Assembly: GCA_030146445.1 (NCBI GenBank)
Contig: JASLBT010000347.1
Coordinates: 1-9,271 of the forward strand
Source of the DNA: Segetibacter sp.
GTDB taxonomy: Bacteria > Bacteroidota > Bacteroidia > Chitinophagales > Chitinophagaceae
Reading direction: 5' to 3'
DNA: 9,271 nt
A program made the position numbers and the translations under genes. The notes beneath the pieces were generated by a model. The model was not told where the DNA came from and did not search any database. It saw only the letters and a list, made by a program, of their open reading frames with translations. Shown piece after piece: positions 1 through 7,336 of the stretch. The stretch's first letter is position 1. The number at the start of each line of letters is the position of its first letter.

Positions 1-191
1 ATAACTCTTAATGTTTGAGCAAAAAGGTAAGTGGTAAAAGCGTTTGTATCAGCTAAGGTACTGTCGCTTAAATGCACATTTGCAGAGGCAAAGTCCATAC
101 TTAGCAGCTTATCCTTCGAAGGATCAAAATCAACGACAGCATTAAAACTATTAGAATTCTTCATTAAAATCTCTGGCAGCATCTTACTCAT
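1..191 (-). CDS. Partial gene (5' end): probable M23-family peptidoglycan DD-metallopeptidase
   Basis: An open frame starts at the ATG complementary to 189-191 and runs leftwards off the window edge, giving 63 residues with no stop. The protein begins MSKMLPEIL and contains VVDFDPSKDKLLSMDF near residues 19-34 and LADTNAFTTYL near 47-57. From memory, this matches the N-terminal lead-in of Bacteroidota M23 peptidases (pattern F-x-VV-x-FDP-x-KD-x-LL-x-x-DF, then AN-x-x-L, then L-x-DT-x-x-F), which precedes a YGIGGY-type segment and the zinc-binding peptidase domain. The catalytic part lies outside the window, so activity cannot be judged. No signal peptide is seen at this start. The gene diverges from the tricorn-like gene with 57 bases between starts. 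The last visible bases read as the repeat word ATAACTCTTA on the plus strand, so disruption at the edge cannot be excluded. Confidence 0.55.
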   Translation of the reverse strand, partial: MSKMLPEILMKNSNSFNAVVDFDPSKDKLLSMDFASANVHLSDSTLADTNAFTTYLFAQTLRV

Positions 192-248
192 TTGTTAACT
201 TCCATTCAGAAATATAAAAGTCGATTAAAAGCCCTCTAAAGTTTGATT
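192..248. promoter_or_regulatory. Short divergent promoter region
   Basis: These 57 bases separate two divergent starts and are AT-rich. Rightwards, TTG at 192-194 lies 18 bases before TATAAAAG (213-220), a weak fit to the Bacteroidota -33 TTG / -7 TAnnTTTG pattern. Leftwards, the complement of 209-216 reads TATATTTC, seven of eight for TAnnTTTG, but no TTG is seen at the right distance. No Shine-Dalgarno sequence precedes either start, as is usual in this phylum. The promoter reading is an inference. Confidence 0.25.
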
Positions 249-3200
249 ATGAAAAAACTTTTATTCCTGTTTATGACTGTGGCAATGCTGCAAGCAGCAA
301 TTGCAGAAACAACACCATTATGGCTGAGATATCCTTCTTTATCTCCTGATGGTAAAACAATTGCCTTTGGCTACAAAGGCGATATCTACAAGGTAGATGC
401 ATCCGGCGGCACTGCTGTACCGCTTACTATACACGAAGCGCATGATATGATGCCCGTTTGGAGTAACGACGGTAAATCCATTGCTTTCTCCAGCGACCGT
501 TATGGCAACTTTGATGTATTTGTAATGCCTGCAACAGGTGGAACGCCCTTAAGAGTAACGTATAACAGCGCTGCTGATTATCCTTATGATTTTACAAAAG
601 ACGATAAAAAAGTAATTTTTGGAAGCGCAAGAAACGTACAGGCGTCTAACATTCGTTTTTATAGTCCACGGTTATTTCAAAATCTTTATAGTGTAAACTT
701 AACGGGAGGTCGGCCGGTACTGGTCTCGGGGGCAGGCGTTGAAAATGCACATTTTAATAGCAACGGGACTCAGATAGTTTTTCAGGATAGAAAAGGCTAT
801 GAAGATCCCTGGCGTAAACATCACACCTCTTCTGTTACCAGAGACATTTGGGTGATGGATGTAAAGACGAATAGATACACTAAGATCAGCGATTTTGAAG
901 GCGAGGATCGTGAACCAACATGGAGCAGCGATGATCAATCGATTTACTACCTGAGCGAAAAGAATGGCAATCAAAATCTTTATAAAAGAAGCGTGCAGTC
1001 AAAGACTGATCAACAGCTCACTCAATTTAAAAACAATCCTGTTCGTCATTTAAGTGCAAGTAGAGACAACACAATTTGCTTTACAAACAACGGAGAAATT
1101 TTTACATTGAAAGAGGGTAGTGCACCTCGTAAAGTAACTATCAGTATTAACAACGATGGCAGGCAAGGCACTGAAAGAAATGTAGCGGTAAACGGAAACG
1201 TGGTTGAATTTTCATTATCACCTAATGGAAAGGAAATAGCTTTTGTAACCCGCGGTGAAATTTTTGTAACCAGCGTAGAAGGTGGATTAACGAAGCGGAT
1301 AACAAATACGCCGCAACAAGAGCGAATGATAGAATGGGCACCAAACGACCGCACGTTATATTATTCAGCTGAAAGAAATGATAGCTGGGATATTTATAAA
1401 ACTACCATCGGCCGCAGTGAAGAGCCGTATTTCTATGCGTCCACCGTACTGAAGGGAGAGCCTGTATTAGCAAATAAAGCAGAGGAGTTTCTTCCTAAAA
1501 TTTCACCTGACGGGAAAGAGATTGCATACCTGGAAAATCGAAATATTTTAAAGGTTTACAATACTGCAACTAAGCAAACAAGAACAATAATACCTAAAGG
1601 TCGAAACTATAGCTATCGGGATGGAGACATCAACTTTGCATGGAGCCCGGATGGAAAATGGCTCTTATCTAACGATGAATATTTCGGTTTTGGAAGTGGA
1701 CATGCAGGGTTAGTAAAAGCAGATGGAACAGGAGAAATCCTTCATCCAGTAAACAGTGGCTTTGGTGAAAGCAATCCTAAATGGGCGATGGATGGAAGAG
1801 TGATGACCTGGGTTAATGGACGGGAAGGTCGTAAGTCAGTTGCTTTTCAAGGAAGCCGTGAACTTGATATTTATGGCGTGTTTTTCGACCAGGAGACCTA
1901 CGACCGATTTAACTTAACGAAAGAAGAATTTGCGCTTTTAAAAGAGAAAGAAGACAAAGAGAAGAATAATAAAAAATTAGCGGGTCTCGACACCACCAAA
2001 CCCACCGCAGCAACCGTTAAAAAAATAGCAGCAAAAAGAGATTCAGCTATAAAAGCATGGGGACCAAATTTTGAAAATCTTGATGACAGGAAGATGCGTT
2101 TCACAATCAATAGTGCTTCAATTAGTGATTATGCTATTAATCCTGATGGTAGCAAAATTTACTACCTGGCGTCCTTTGAAAAAGGATATGACCTTTGGGT
2201 AACAGAACCACGAACAAGGGAAACAAAAATACTTGCAAAGCTTGGCGGCACGCCAAGTGGAATAGAGATGAGTAAAGACGGTAAGACAGTATATGTAACT
2301 AACAATGGCAGCTTAATAAAGGTGGACGAAGCAGGTAAGCAAACACCTATACGTATTACCAGTGAAATGGTGGTAGATGCTGCGGCTGAAAGAGAATACA
2401 TCTTCAACCATGCATGGAGGCAGGTGAAAGAAAAGTTCTATGATCCTAAACTACATGGGCTTGATTGGGAAATGTATAAGGAAAATTACGCTCAATTTCT
2501 CCCTCATGTTTCAAACAACTACGATTTTCAGGAATTGATGAGCGAGATACTTGGCGAATTAAATGGTTCCCATACAGGTGGAAGATATTCGCCTGTAAAC
2601 CCTGCTGCTGACATAACTGCCACTTTAGGATTGTTATATGATGAGACCTACACCGGCAATGGCTTAAAAGTAACAGAAGTGATTGCAGGCGGTCCGGTTG
2701 ATAAAGCTGCAAGCAAAATAAAAGCCGGTTTTATAATAGAGAAGATCGATGGAAACCCGATAGGAGACGATGCAGATTGGTCGCTTTTACTAAACAGGAA
2801 AGTAAATAAAAATACTTTGTTGACAGCCTATGATCCAAAGACAAATACCCGGATAGACCAATTGGTAAAACCTATCAGCTTTGGAGATGAAAGTGCATTG
2901 ATGTATAGACGTTGGGTAAACAAAATGCGCCAGATGACAGATAGACTTAGCGGTGGCAAAGTTGGTTATGTACATGTACAATCCATGAACGACGGTAGCT
3001 ACCGTTCTGTTGTTGATGAAGTAATGGGAAAAAATGCAGAAAAGCAAGCGCTTATCGTAGACACAAGGTTTAATGGCGGCGGTTGGTTACATAACGACTT
3101 GAATACTTTTTTAAGCGGCATTACTTATATGCAATTTGCACCTCAAGGAAATCTTATAAAAAGTACGGAGCCTATGGATCGCTGGCAACGCCCCAGTTGT

Positions 3201-3551
3201 GTATTAATGAGTGAAGGTAATTATAGCGACGCATTCATATTTCCTTACATCTACAAAGCTGCTAACATAGGTAAAACTATTGGTATGCCAGTGCCAGGTA
3301 CCGGTACAGCAGTTTGGTGGGAAACACAAATTGACCCTACTATAGTTTTTGGTATTCCCATGATCGCAACTATTGGAAAAGAAAACAGACCAACAGAAAA
3401 CCTGCAGCTCGAGCCGGATATAAAAGTTCCTTTAGCTTATGAAGATCTGTTTAACGGCAAAGACACACAACTTGAAGCTGCCGTAAAAGAAATGCTGAAA
3501 GAAATAAGTACAAAGAAAGGTCGCAACGTTACAGCAAGCAGTAAAGAGTAA
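249..3551 (+). CDS. Exported tricorn-like serine protease (S41-type core)
   Basis: A 1100-residue protease expected to cut peptides into small fragments in the periplasm. I choose the ATG at 249, not the in-frame TTG at 243, because it gives a clean signal peptide MKKLLFLFMTVAMLQAAIA before ETTPLW. PD40-type propeller blades (SPDGKTIAF, SNDGKSIAF, SPNGKEIAF, SPDGKEIAY) span about 20-305 and 310-700, followed by a helical C1 region (about 705-780), a PDZ domain (about 790-880) and the C2 core (about 885-1085). All residues known for Thermoplasma tricorn (S745, H746, S965, D966, E1023) have counterparts: Ser774-His775 in GSHTGG, Ser993-Asp994 in NYSDA, and Glu1050 in PTENLQ. Spacings (218 and 57) nearly equal the archaeal ones (219 and 58). 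A Lys/Glu-rich, low-complexity insert sits at about 563-600. The gene is monocistronic: divergent neighbour upstream, terminator downstream. The fold and catalytic set are secure; the physiological substrate is unknown. Confidence 0.95.
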   Translation: MKKLLFLFMTVAMLQAAIAETTPLWLRYPSLSPDGKTIAFGYKGDIYKVDASGGTAVPLTIHEAHDMMPVWSNDGKSIAFSSDRYGNFDVFVMPATGGTPLRVTYNSAADYPYDFTKDDKKVIFGSARNVQASNIRFYSPRLFQNLYSVNLTGGRPVLVSGAGVENAHFNSNGTQIVFQDRKGYEDPWRKHHTSSVTRDIWVMDVKTNRYTKISDFEGEDREPTWSSDDQSIYYLSEKNGNQNLYKRSVQSKTDQQLTQFKNNPVRHLSASRDNTICFTNNGEIFTLKEGSAPRKVTISINNDGRQGTERNVAVNGNVVEFSLSPNGKEIAFVTRGEIFVTSVEGGLTKRITNTPQQERMIEWAPNDRTLYYSAERNDSWDIYKTTIGRSEEPYFYASTVLKGEPVLANKAEEFLPKISPDGKEIAYLENRNILKVYNTATKQTRTIIPKGRNYSYRDGDINFAWSPDGKWLLSNDEYFGFGSGHAGLVKADGTGEILHPVNSGFGESNPKWAMDGRVMTWVNGREGRKSVAFQGSRELDIYGVFFDQETYDRFNLTKEEFALLKEKEDKEKNNKKLAGLDTTKPTAATVKKIAAKRDSAIKAWGPNFENLDDRKMRFTINSASISDYAINPDGSKIYYLASFEKGYDLWVTEPRTRETKILAKLGGTPSGIEMSKDGKTVYVTNNGSLIKVDEAGKQTPIRITSEMVVDAAAEREYIFNHAWRQVKEKFYDPKLHGLDWEMYKENYAQFLPHVSNNYDFQELMSEILGELNGSHTGGRYSPVNPAADITATLGLLYDETYTGNGLKVTEVIAGGPVDKAASKIKAGFIIEKIDGNPIGDDADWSLLLNRKVNKNTLLTAYDPKTNTRIDQLVKPISFGDESALMYRRWVNKMRQMTDRLSGGKVGYVHVQSMNDGSYRSVVDEVMGKNAEKQALIVDTRFNGGGWLHNDLNTFLSGITYMQFAPQGNLIKSTEPMDRWQRPSCVLMSEGNYSDAFIFPYIYKAANIGKTIGMPVPGTGTAVWWETQIDPTIVFGIPMIATIGKENRPTENLQLEPDIKVPLAYEDLFNGKDTQLEAAVKEMLKEISTKKGRNVTASSKE

Positions 3552-3591
3552 TGCTTTAGTACTTAGAAACAGTAGTATCAATTGTGCACAT

Positions 3592-3626
3592 AAAAAAAGA
3601 GGCTAATGCTACGGCTCTCTTTTTTT
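3592..3626. terminator. Intrinsic terminator, potentially bidirectional
   Basis: AAAAAAAGAG (3592-3601) pairs fully with CTCTTTTTTT (3617-3626) around a 15-base loop, 40 bases after the tricorn stop. The T-tract serves rightward transcription and the A-tract would serve leftward transcription from the convergent two-gene unit. The stem is AT-heavy, so efficiency is uncertain. Confidence 0.75.
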
Positions 3627-3647
3627 AAGCAATACGTCTTTGTAACA

Positions 3648-3751
3648 ACTGCTGTTTCGCTTACGCTACTCGCCAACTAAAAAATACCAATTAGGGGAGC
3701 CGCCTGGCTCCTTTTTTTGTTTCAAAAACCTGTTTTTAACCGGACAGCAGT
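3648..3751 (-). mobile_element. MITE-like deletion relic of an IS related to the window's IS4-type element
   Basis: The element is bounded by perfect 8-bp inverted repeats, ACTGCTGT (3648-3655) and ACAGCAGT (3744-3751). Its right 78 bases (3674-3751) align by hand at about 83% with the right end of the complete IS (8978-9054), including the TACCAAT word, the GGAGCC/GGCTCC hairpin, the T7 run and the terminal CCGGACAGCAGT. The left 26 bases share only the terminal 8-mer with the IS ends. There is no coding capacity, so any movement would need a transposase in trans. No target-site duplication is visible (flanks end GTAACA and begin CACTCA). The divergence shows it derives from a related element, not from the neighbouring copy. 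Orientation is given by the IS end it matches. Confidence 0.65.
3696..3718 (+). terminator. IS-derived intrinsic terminator downstream of the tricorn-like gene
   Basis: GGAGCC (3696-3701), loop GCCT, GGCTCC (3706-3711), then seven T. This is a canonical rightward terminator inside the MITE-like element, and a backup for the hairpin at 3592-3626. Against the IS copy at 8999-9021 the stem is identical and the differences fall in the loop (GCCT versus GCTC), consistent with conservation of the structure. Confidence 0.75.
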
Positions 3752-3752
3752 C

Positions 3753-3811
3753 ACTCATAACTTTTAACTATTCATCACGTCTCATCACTCATAATCCCAT
3801 AACTCATCTCT
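3753..3811 (+). repeat. Degenerate heptad repeat tract
   Basis: Pyrimidine-rich words such as CATAACT, TTTAACT, CATCACT and CATAATC occur with an approximate 7-base spacing, starting two bases after the MITE-like element and ending near the stop of the FG-GAP gene. It belongs to the same word family as the tracts at 7052-7225, 7540-7651 and 9058-9220. No gene is seen here. Confidence 0.6.
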
Positions 3812-3819
3812 CCTCAACG

Positions 3820-5556
3820 TCAATAGTGCGTATGATTTGCCACCGAATTCTTCAAATACATCAAATCTTTTTTCAGGTCTTTATTCGTATGCTTTGCAGT
3901 TTTGCTGCCATATACCCTAAGCACTCCCCTGCCAAGGGTAATCACTTCTTCAGCGCCGCGGCCGGTAAAGTCAAACATGTGAAAAACCGGGTCGGGAAAG
4001 TATAGTTCCCCTGTACCCCTGTCGTTGATCCTGAATTTATACCAGAAGAGCTGGTCTTTTCCGTCACCCTTCCAATTACCTTTTACAAAATCAGGGTTAC
4101 CGTTTATGGGGTTACCGGGCCATTTCAACAATTTTTTCCCGGTATTATCAAACCAGTACAACTGGCTGGAGAGGTAAGGTTCATTGACCTGTCGGTTGCC
4201 GTAGGTACGGCCACCCACTACCACTTGTGGGCCGCGTGCATTTTTAAGAAAATTGCCCACTTGTATCTGCTGGCTATGCTCCGCAACATTTTGCCAGATG
4301 ATCTTGCCGGTCATGGCCTCGTATACAAAAACGCCCGTTTCGCTGTTCGAAGTCACGATGTCAGTTTTGCCATCACCATTAACGTCTCCGAATTTATAAC
4401 TGTCGGCATGGTCGTGGTTGTCGGGAAGCAGGTCGAACCGGTTCCAGACCTCTTTACCTTTGGCATCCAACAAAAGGGAACCAACCAACACTTCATCCAC
4501 GCCATCTTTGTTTAAATCGACGGGATAGATATAATGTCCAAGGTTATCTTTTTTCCTGTTCACCGTATGTTGCCACAGCGGCTTCAGGCCGGCATCAAAA
4601 GCGTTTATGTTCATCGTGCCACCCATATCGGTAAACACAGCCAGTTCATTTGGCGAACCGGGTGTAAGCTTTGCAATGGCCAACCGGAAATTGTTATAAA
4701 CGTGCGGCAGTGGTTTTGTTGGCCATGCTGTTTGTTTTTTGACGTTGCCGGTAGCACCATCTGCTATTACCAGCCATTCTTTGCCGTCGATAAATCGCCA
4801 GTGAGCAACCTCTGCTTTGCCATCCCGATCAAAGTCCCAAACTACTCCCGGCGCCTCAAATTCGGAGCGTTCCCGCGTATATTCTTCCGGAGCCTTCCAG
4901 CTCCACAACTCCTTTCCGGCATGGTCGAAGACGTGAGCCGAAAAGTTGCGTTCCAACACCATAAAGTCGGTTTTACCATCACCATTTACGTCTCCAAACT
5001 TCACGGCATTTGATAACGGAATCCGGTATTCCCTGATAAGCTGAACATCTGCATTGAGCTGATAGGGTACGATATCATTTTCGTTAAACTGGTTGTTTTT
5101 TGTAAGCACCAACACGTCGAATACTGATCCCGGATCTATACGCGTGATTTTTACATTGGCTTGTCCTTTTTTGAGGTTGAAAGCGCCGGCATTTGTCCAG
5201 CTCTTGCTTCCCTTTCCAAACGAAGAGTCGGTTACCTTATCATCGATGGCCACTTTAAATGAGCTGCCGCGTTCGCCCCTGCTCCTTACAAACAGGTTAT
5301 ACGTTCCATCCTCCGGCACCATTACGGTGGTCATCAGGTTTGTCTCGGATTTCAGTACGATACCCGTGTTATTAAAAAGCCACTCGTCAGAAGGACCGGC
5401 ATCGGTGATCGTATTACCTTTTGGAATTTCTTCCAGGAAATCGGAGGCGGGTATAATAACGGTGCTCTTTGATGGCATACCAGCAGGTTGTGCGGTGGCT
5501 TTGGTTACTGCGCAGAGCAGTAACAGCAATAACCAATAGTTCTTTGTGTATATCAT
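3820..5556 (-). CDS. Secreted FG-GAP/VCBS beta-propeller protein with CBM-like N-terminal domain, PL11-like
   Basis: A 578-residue exported protein. Residues 1-22 form a signal peptide (MIYTKNYWLLLLLLCAVTKATA, then QPAG). Residues about 33-152 look like a beta-sandwich carbohydrate-binding module (VPEDGTYNLFVRSRGERG). The rest carries calcium-loop motifs: DVNGDGKTD at 189, DFDRDGKAE at 241, DLNKDGVDE at 347, DVNGDGKTD at 391, and degenerate NWKGDGKDQ at 494 and DFTGRGAEE at 529, implying a propeller. The order G-x-H, DxNxDGxDE, HxD...GD, then TG-x-x-x-W (about 340-421) recalls PL11 rhamnogalacturonan lyases, but overall similarity seems weak and no catalytic residues can be assigned; it could be a non-catalytic polysaccharide-binding propeller. 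The gene lies 53 bases after the esterase stop on the same strand, so cotranscription is likely. A small hairpin, CGTG-CGGG-CACG at 5589-5600, lies in the gap. No T9SS-type C-terminal domain is seen. Confidence 0.85.
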   Translation of the reverse strand: MIYTKNYWLLLLLLCAVTKATAQPAGMPSKSTVIIPASDFLEEIPKGNTITDAGPSDEWLFNNTGIVLKSETNLMTTVMVPEDGTYNLFVRSRGERGSSFKVAIDDKVTDSSFGKGSKSWTNAGAFNLKKGQANVKITRIDPGSVFDVLVLTKNNQFNENDIVPYQLNADVQLIREYRIPLSNAVKFGDVNGDGKTDFMVLERNFSAHVFDHAGKELWSWKAPEEYTRERSEFEAPGVVWDFDRDGKAEVAHWRFIDGKEWLVIADGATGNVKKQTAWPTKPLPHVYNNFRLAIAKLTPGSPNELAVFTDMGGTMNINAFDAGLKPLWQHTVNRKKDNLGHYIYPVDLNKDGVDEVLVGSLLLDAKGKEVWNRFDLLPDNHDHADSYKFGDVNGDGKTDIVTSNSETGVFVYEAMTGKIIWQNVAEHSQQIQVGNFLKNARGPQVVVGGRTYGNRQVNEPYLSSQLYWFDNTGKKLLKWPGNPINGNPDFVKGNWKGDGKDQLFWYKFRINDRGTGELYFPDPVFHMFDFTGRGAEEVITLGRGVLRVYGSKTAKHTNKDLKKDLMYLKNSVANHTHY

Positions 5557-5609
5557 AGCAACAGATGATGTTTATGCAAATTGTCGTGCGTGCGGGCACG
5601 TATTACTGA

Positions 5610-7040
5610 TCACTTATGGTAGGTCCAGTTTAAATTGTCGGTACGGAACGGAACCGCCGGCAATCCGGCCCCGTTTACGAGGTTTGGCATTGCCGTTTCC
5701 TGCCATGCAAAGCGCACTGCTTTCGGCCTTTTTTTACCAGCAGCCGACACGATAACTTTGTTGCGATTGATCACCGCATTAGCCGGCTGAAACACGCCGT
5801 CATTTCCAGCGATGGTGAACCAGCTTAGCGACTTACCATCAACGGCCCTTAAGCCATCTGCATTTTTAAACGATAAGATTGCCCTTCCTTTTTTCCGTTT
5901 CATTTTTGCAAACACCGGCCCGCTGCTAACCACGTTCAATTTATAGTCGTTTGCAAGCGCTACCAAAGCCAGGCGCCTTCCTACCTCCCATTTATACGAA
6001 GGGTGAATGTCGGAAGGATCGTCGACGAGATCGGTAACCACTATGGAACGGCTCAATGGAATCTTTTCAGATTGCACCTGCGCTTCCCAAAATTCGGGAA
6101 GTGTTTCGGGCGTGTGTTTGATGCGGTCAGGACGTTTGGTATAATAGTATGGTGCGAGCTGCACGGAATAAAACGGAAGATCATCACTGCCCCATTTGTT
6201 TCTCCAGGACTCAACCAGCGCCTGCATTTTATCGGCATAACGCATACCGTCATTCATCATACAATTTGACTCGCCCTGGTACCATAAGAAGCCGCGTAAT
6301 GCAAACGGCGCCAAAGGCGCGATCATGCTGCTGTAATTTCTGCCCGGAACCACACTGTCGATCATAAATGGAGTCTTCTGTGCTTCTACAGCGAAGGCCG
6401 GCAGGGCTTTATAGCCTTCAGCCGGGGTCCATGGTTCTATCCGGCTGCCGCCCCACGAAGAATTAATTATTCCTATTGGTACATGAAGCTGTTGGTAAAG
6501 ATGTTTTGCAAAAAAGAAACCAGCAGCTGAAAACTTCTCGAGGGATTCTCCCGACGCTTCGTTCCAGCCCGTCGTAGTTACATCCGGTGTGCTCAACACC
6601 TTTTGTACATTAAAAATACGGATCGAAGGGTAAGCATTTTTGAGTTCAAGTTCGGCGCTGTCGATGCCCCGTGCAGGCTTTGCATATTTACCGCGTTTCA
6701 TTGGATACTCCATATTGGATTGACCAGAACACAGCCATACTTCGCCGACCAGCAAATTCGAAAGCGTGAGGGTATTTCCGGCTTTGATGGTCATTGCCTG
6801 CGGCTGATCATTTGCCTGCACGGGTGCAAGTGTTATTTTCCAATAGCCAGCCGTATCGGCGTTTACCACTTGTTGCTGACCGGCAAAGGAAACCGTAACC
6901 TGTTCGCCCGGTGTTGCCCATCCCCACACAGGCAGGGGTTTATCGCGTTGTAATACCATGTTGCTGCCAAGCACTTTTGGTAACCGCAGCTGCGCGGAAA
7001 GGGTGAATGGAAGGAGGAGCAGGAGAAGGAGGATGCGCAT
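5610..7040 (-). CDS. Sialate O-acetylesterase-type carbohydrate esterase (SASA / SGNH hydrolase)
   Basis: A 476-residue exported esterase expected to remove acetyl groups from sugars. A signal peptide covers about 1-16 (MRILLLLLLLPFTLSA). A small beta domain (about 20-95, beginning LPKVLGSNMVLQRDKPLPVWGW in form) precedes the SGNH core. The nucleophile is Ser108 in GQSNM, SSWGGS sits at 194-199, the block III motif WYQGESN at 253-259, and the acid-base pair Asp344/His346 in SDIHP. A C-terminal beta domain follows about residue 395. The length fits bacterial SASA-family enzymes. Members act on sialic acid or on plant polysaccharides such as acetylated pectin and xylan; the neighbouring PL11-like propeller gene makes a plant-type glycan more likely here, but that is inference. 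It is the first gene of the leftward unit. The ATG at 7040 fits the signal peptide; the leader is A-rich and made partly of heptad repeats. GC is clearly higher than in the tricorn gene. Confidence 0.92.
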   Translation of the reverse strand: MRILLLLLLLPFTLSAQLRLPKVLGSNMVLQRDKPLPVWGWATPGEQVTVSFAGQQQVVNADTAGYWKITLAPVQANDQPQAMTIKAGNTLTLSNLLVGEVWLCSGQSNMEYPMKRGKYAKPARGIDSAELELKNAYPSIRIFNVQKVLSTPDVTTTGWNEASGESLEKFSAAGFFFAKHLYQQLHVPIGIINSSWGGSRIEPWTPAEGYKALPAFAVEAQKTPFMIDSVVPGRNYSSMIAPLAPFALRGFLWYQGESNCMMNDGMRYADKMQALVESWRNKWGSDDLPFYSVQLAPYYYTKRPDRIKHTPETLPEFWEAQVQSEKIPLSRSIVVTDLVDDPSDIHPSYKWEVGRRLALVALANDYKLNVVSSGPVFAKMKRKKGRAILSFKNADGLRAVDGKSLSWFTIAGNDGVFQPANAVINRNKVIVSAAGKKRPKAVRFAWQETAMPNLVNGAGLPAVPFRTDNLNWTYHK

Positions 7041-7051
7041 GTTTTGTTGTT

Positions 7052-7225
7052 ATGTTGAATGTTAAATGTTGAAGGTTGAATTTACAGTGTGCGCCAAGCG
7101 TGCTGGGAGATGGGTCATGAGGTAAGAGATAGGTGATGTGTGATGAGTGATGAGATATGGGACGTGACGATGCTGTCATTTCAATTGAAGTAGAAATCTT
7201 TTTGGTGTGATGAGTGATGGAATAT
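7052..7225 (-). repeat. Degenerate heptad repeats in the esterase leader region
   Basis: At 7052-7079 the plus strand reads ATGTTGA, ATGTTAA, ATGTTGA, AGGTTGA in strict 7-base steps; the complement gives TCAACAT/TTAACAT, the same words found on the plus strand at 9110-9135. At about 7113-7161 the complement reads CATATCT, CATCACT, CATCACA, CATCACC, TATCTCT, TACCTCA, TGACCCA, again in 7-base steps, and 7206-7225 gives CATCACT CATCACA once more. The tract is thus in the opposite orientation to the others in the window. It fills the region where the promoter of the esterase gene should lie; no convincing TTG / TAnnTTTG pair was found. Between the two blocks nothing else is recognisable. Confidence 0.65.
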
Positions 7226-7336
7226 GATACCATTAAAAGCCATCAATGTTAGTACAGGGACATGAGTTAGGGGCGGTTGGACGTGATGTTTGCTGGTAGT
7301 CAGTTGAGGGTACTCGTTGAAAGTAACAATTTCAAG
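7226..7336. other. Gene-free intergenic stretch, nothing recognised
   Basis: No frame of note, tRNA-like fold, terminator or repeat word family is seen on either strand. The stretch separates the heptad tract from the palindromic structure and is part of a 611-bp gap between the esterase gene and the insertion sequence. Confidence 0.5.

Noticed and set aside
1..10. ATAACTCTTA at the very start as part of a heptad repeat tract
   Set aside because: Only one 10-base word is visible and the frame of the partial gene stays open through it; chance or coding sequence explains it equally well.
4534..5013. Open frame of 159 codons on the plus strand inside the FG-GAP gene
   Set aside because: It is antisense to a gene with clear domain motifs, has a Cys/Phe-rich composition typical of shadow frames, and shows no motif of its own.
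6940..7233. Open frame of 97 codons on the minus strand upstream of the esterase
   Set aside because: It consists mainly of translated heptad repeats (Ser/His/Thr-rich), overlaps the esterase start in another frame and has no recognisable domain.
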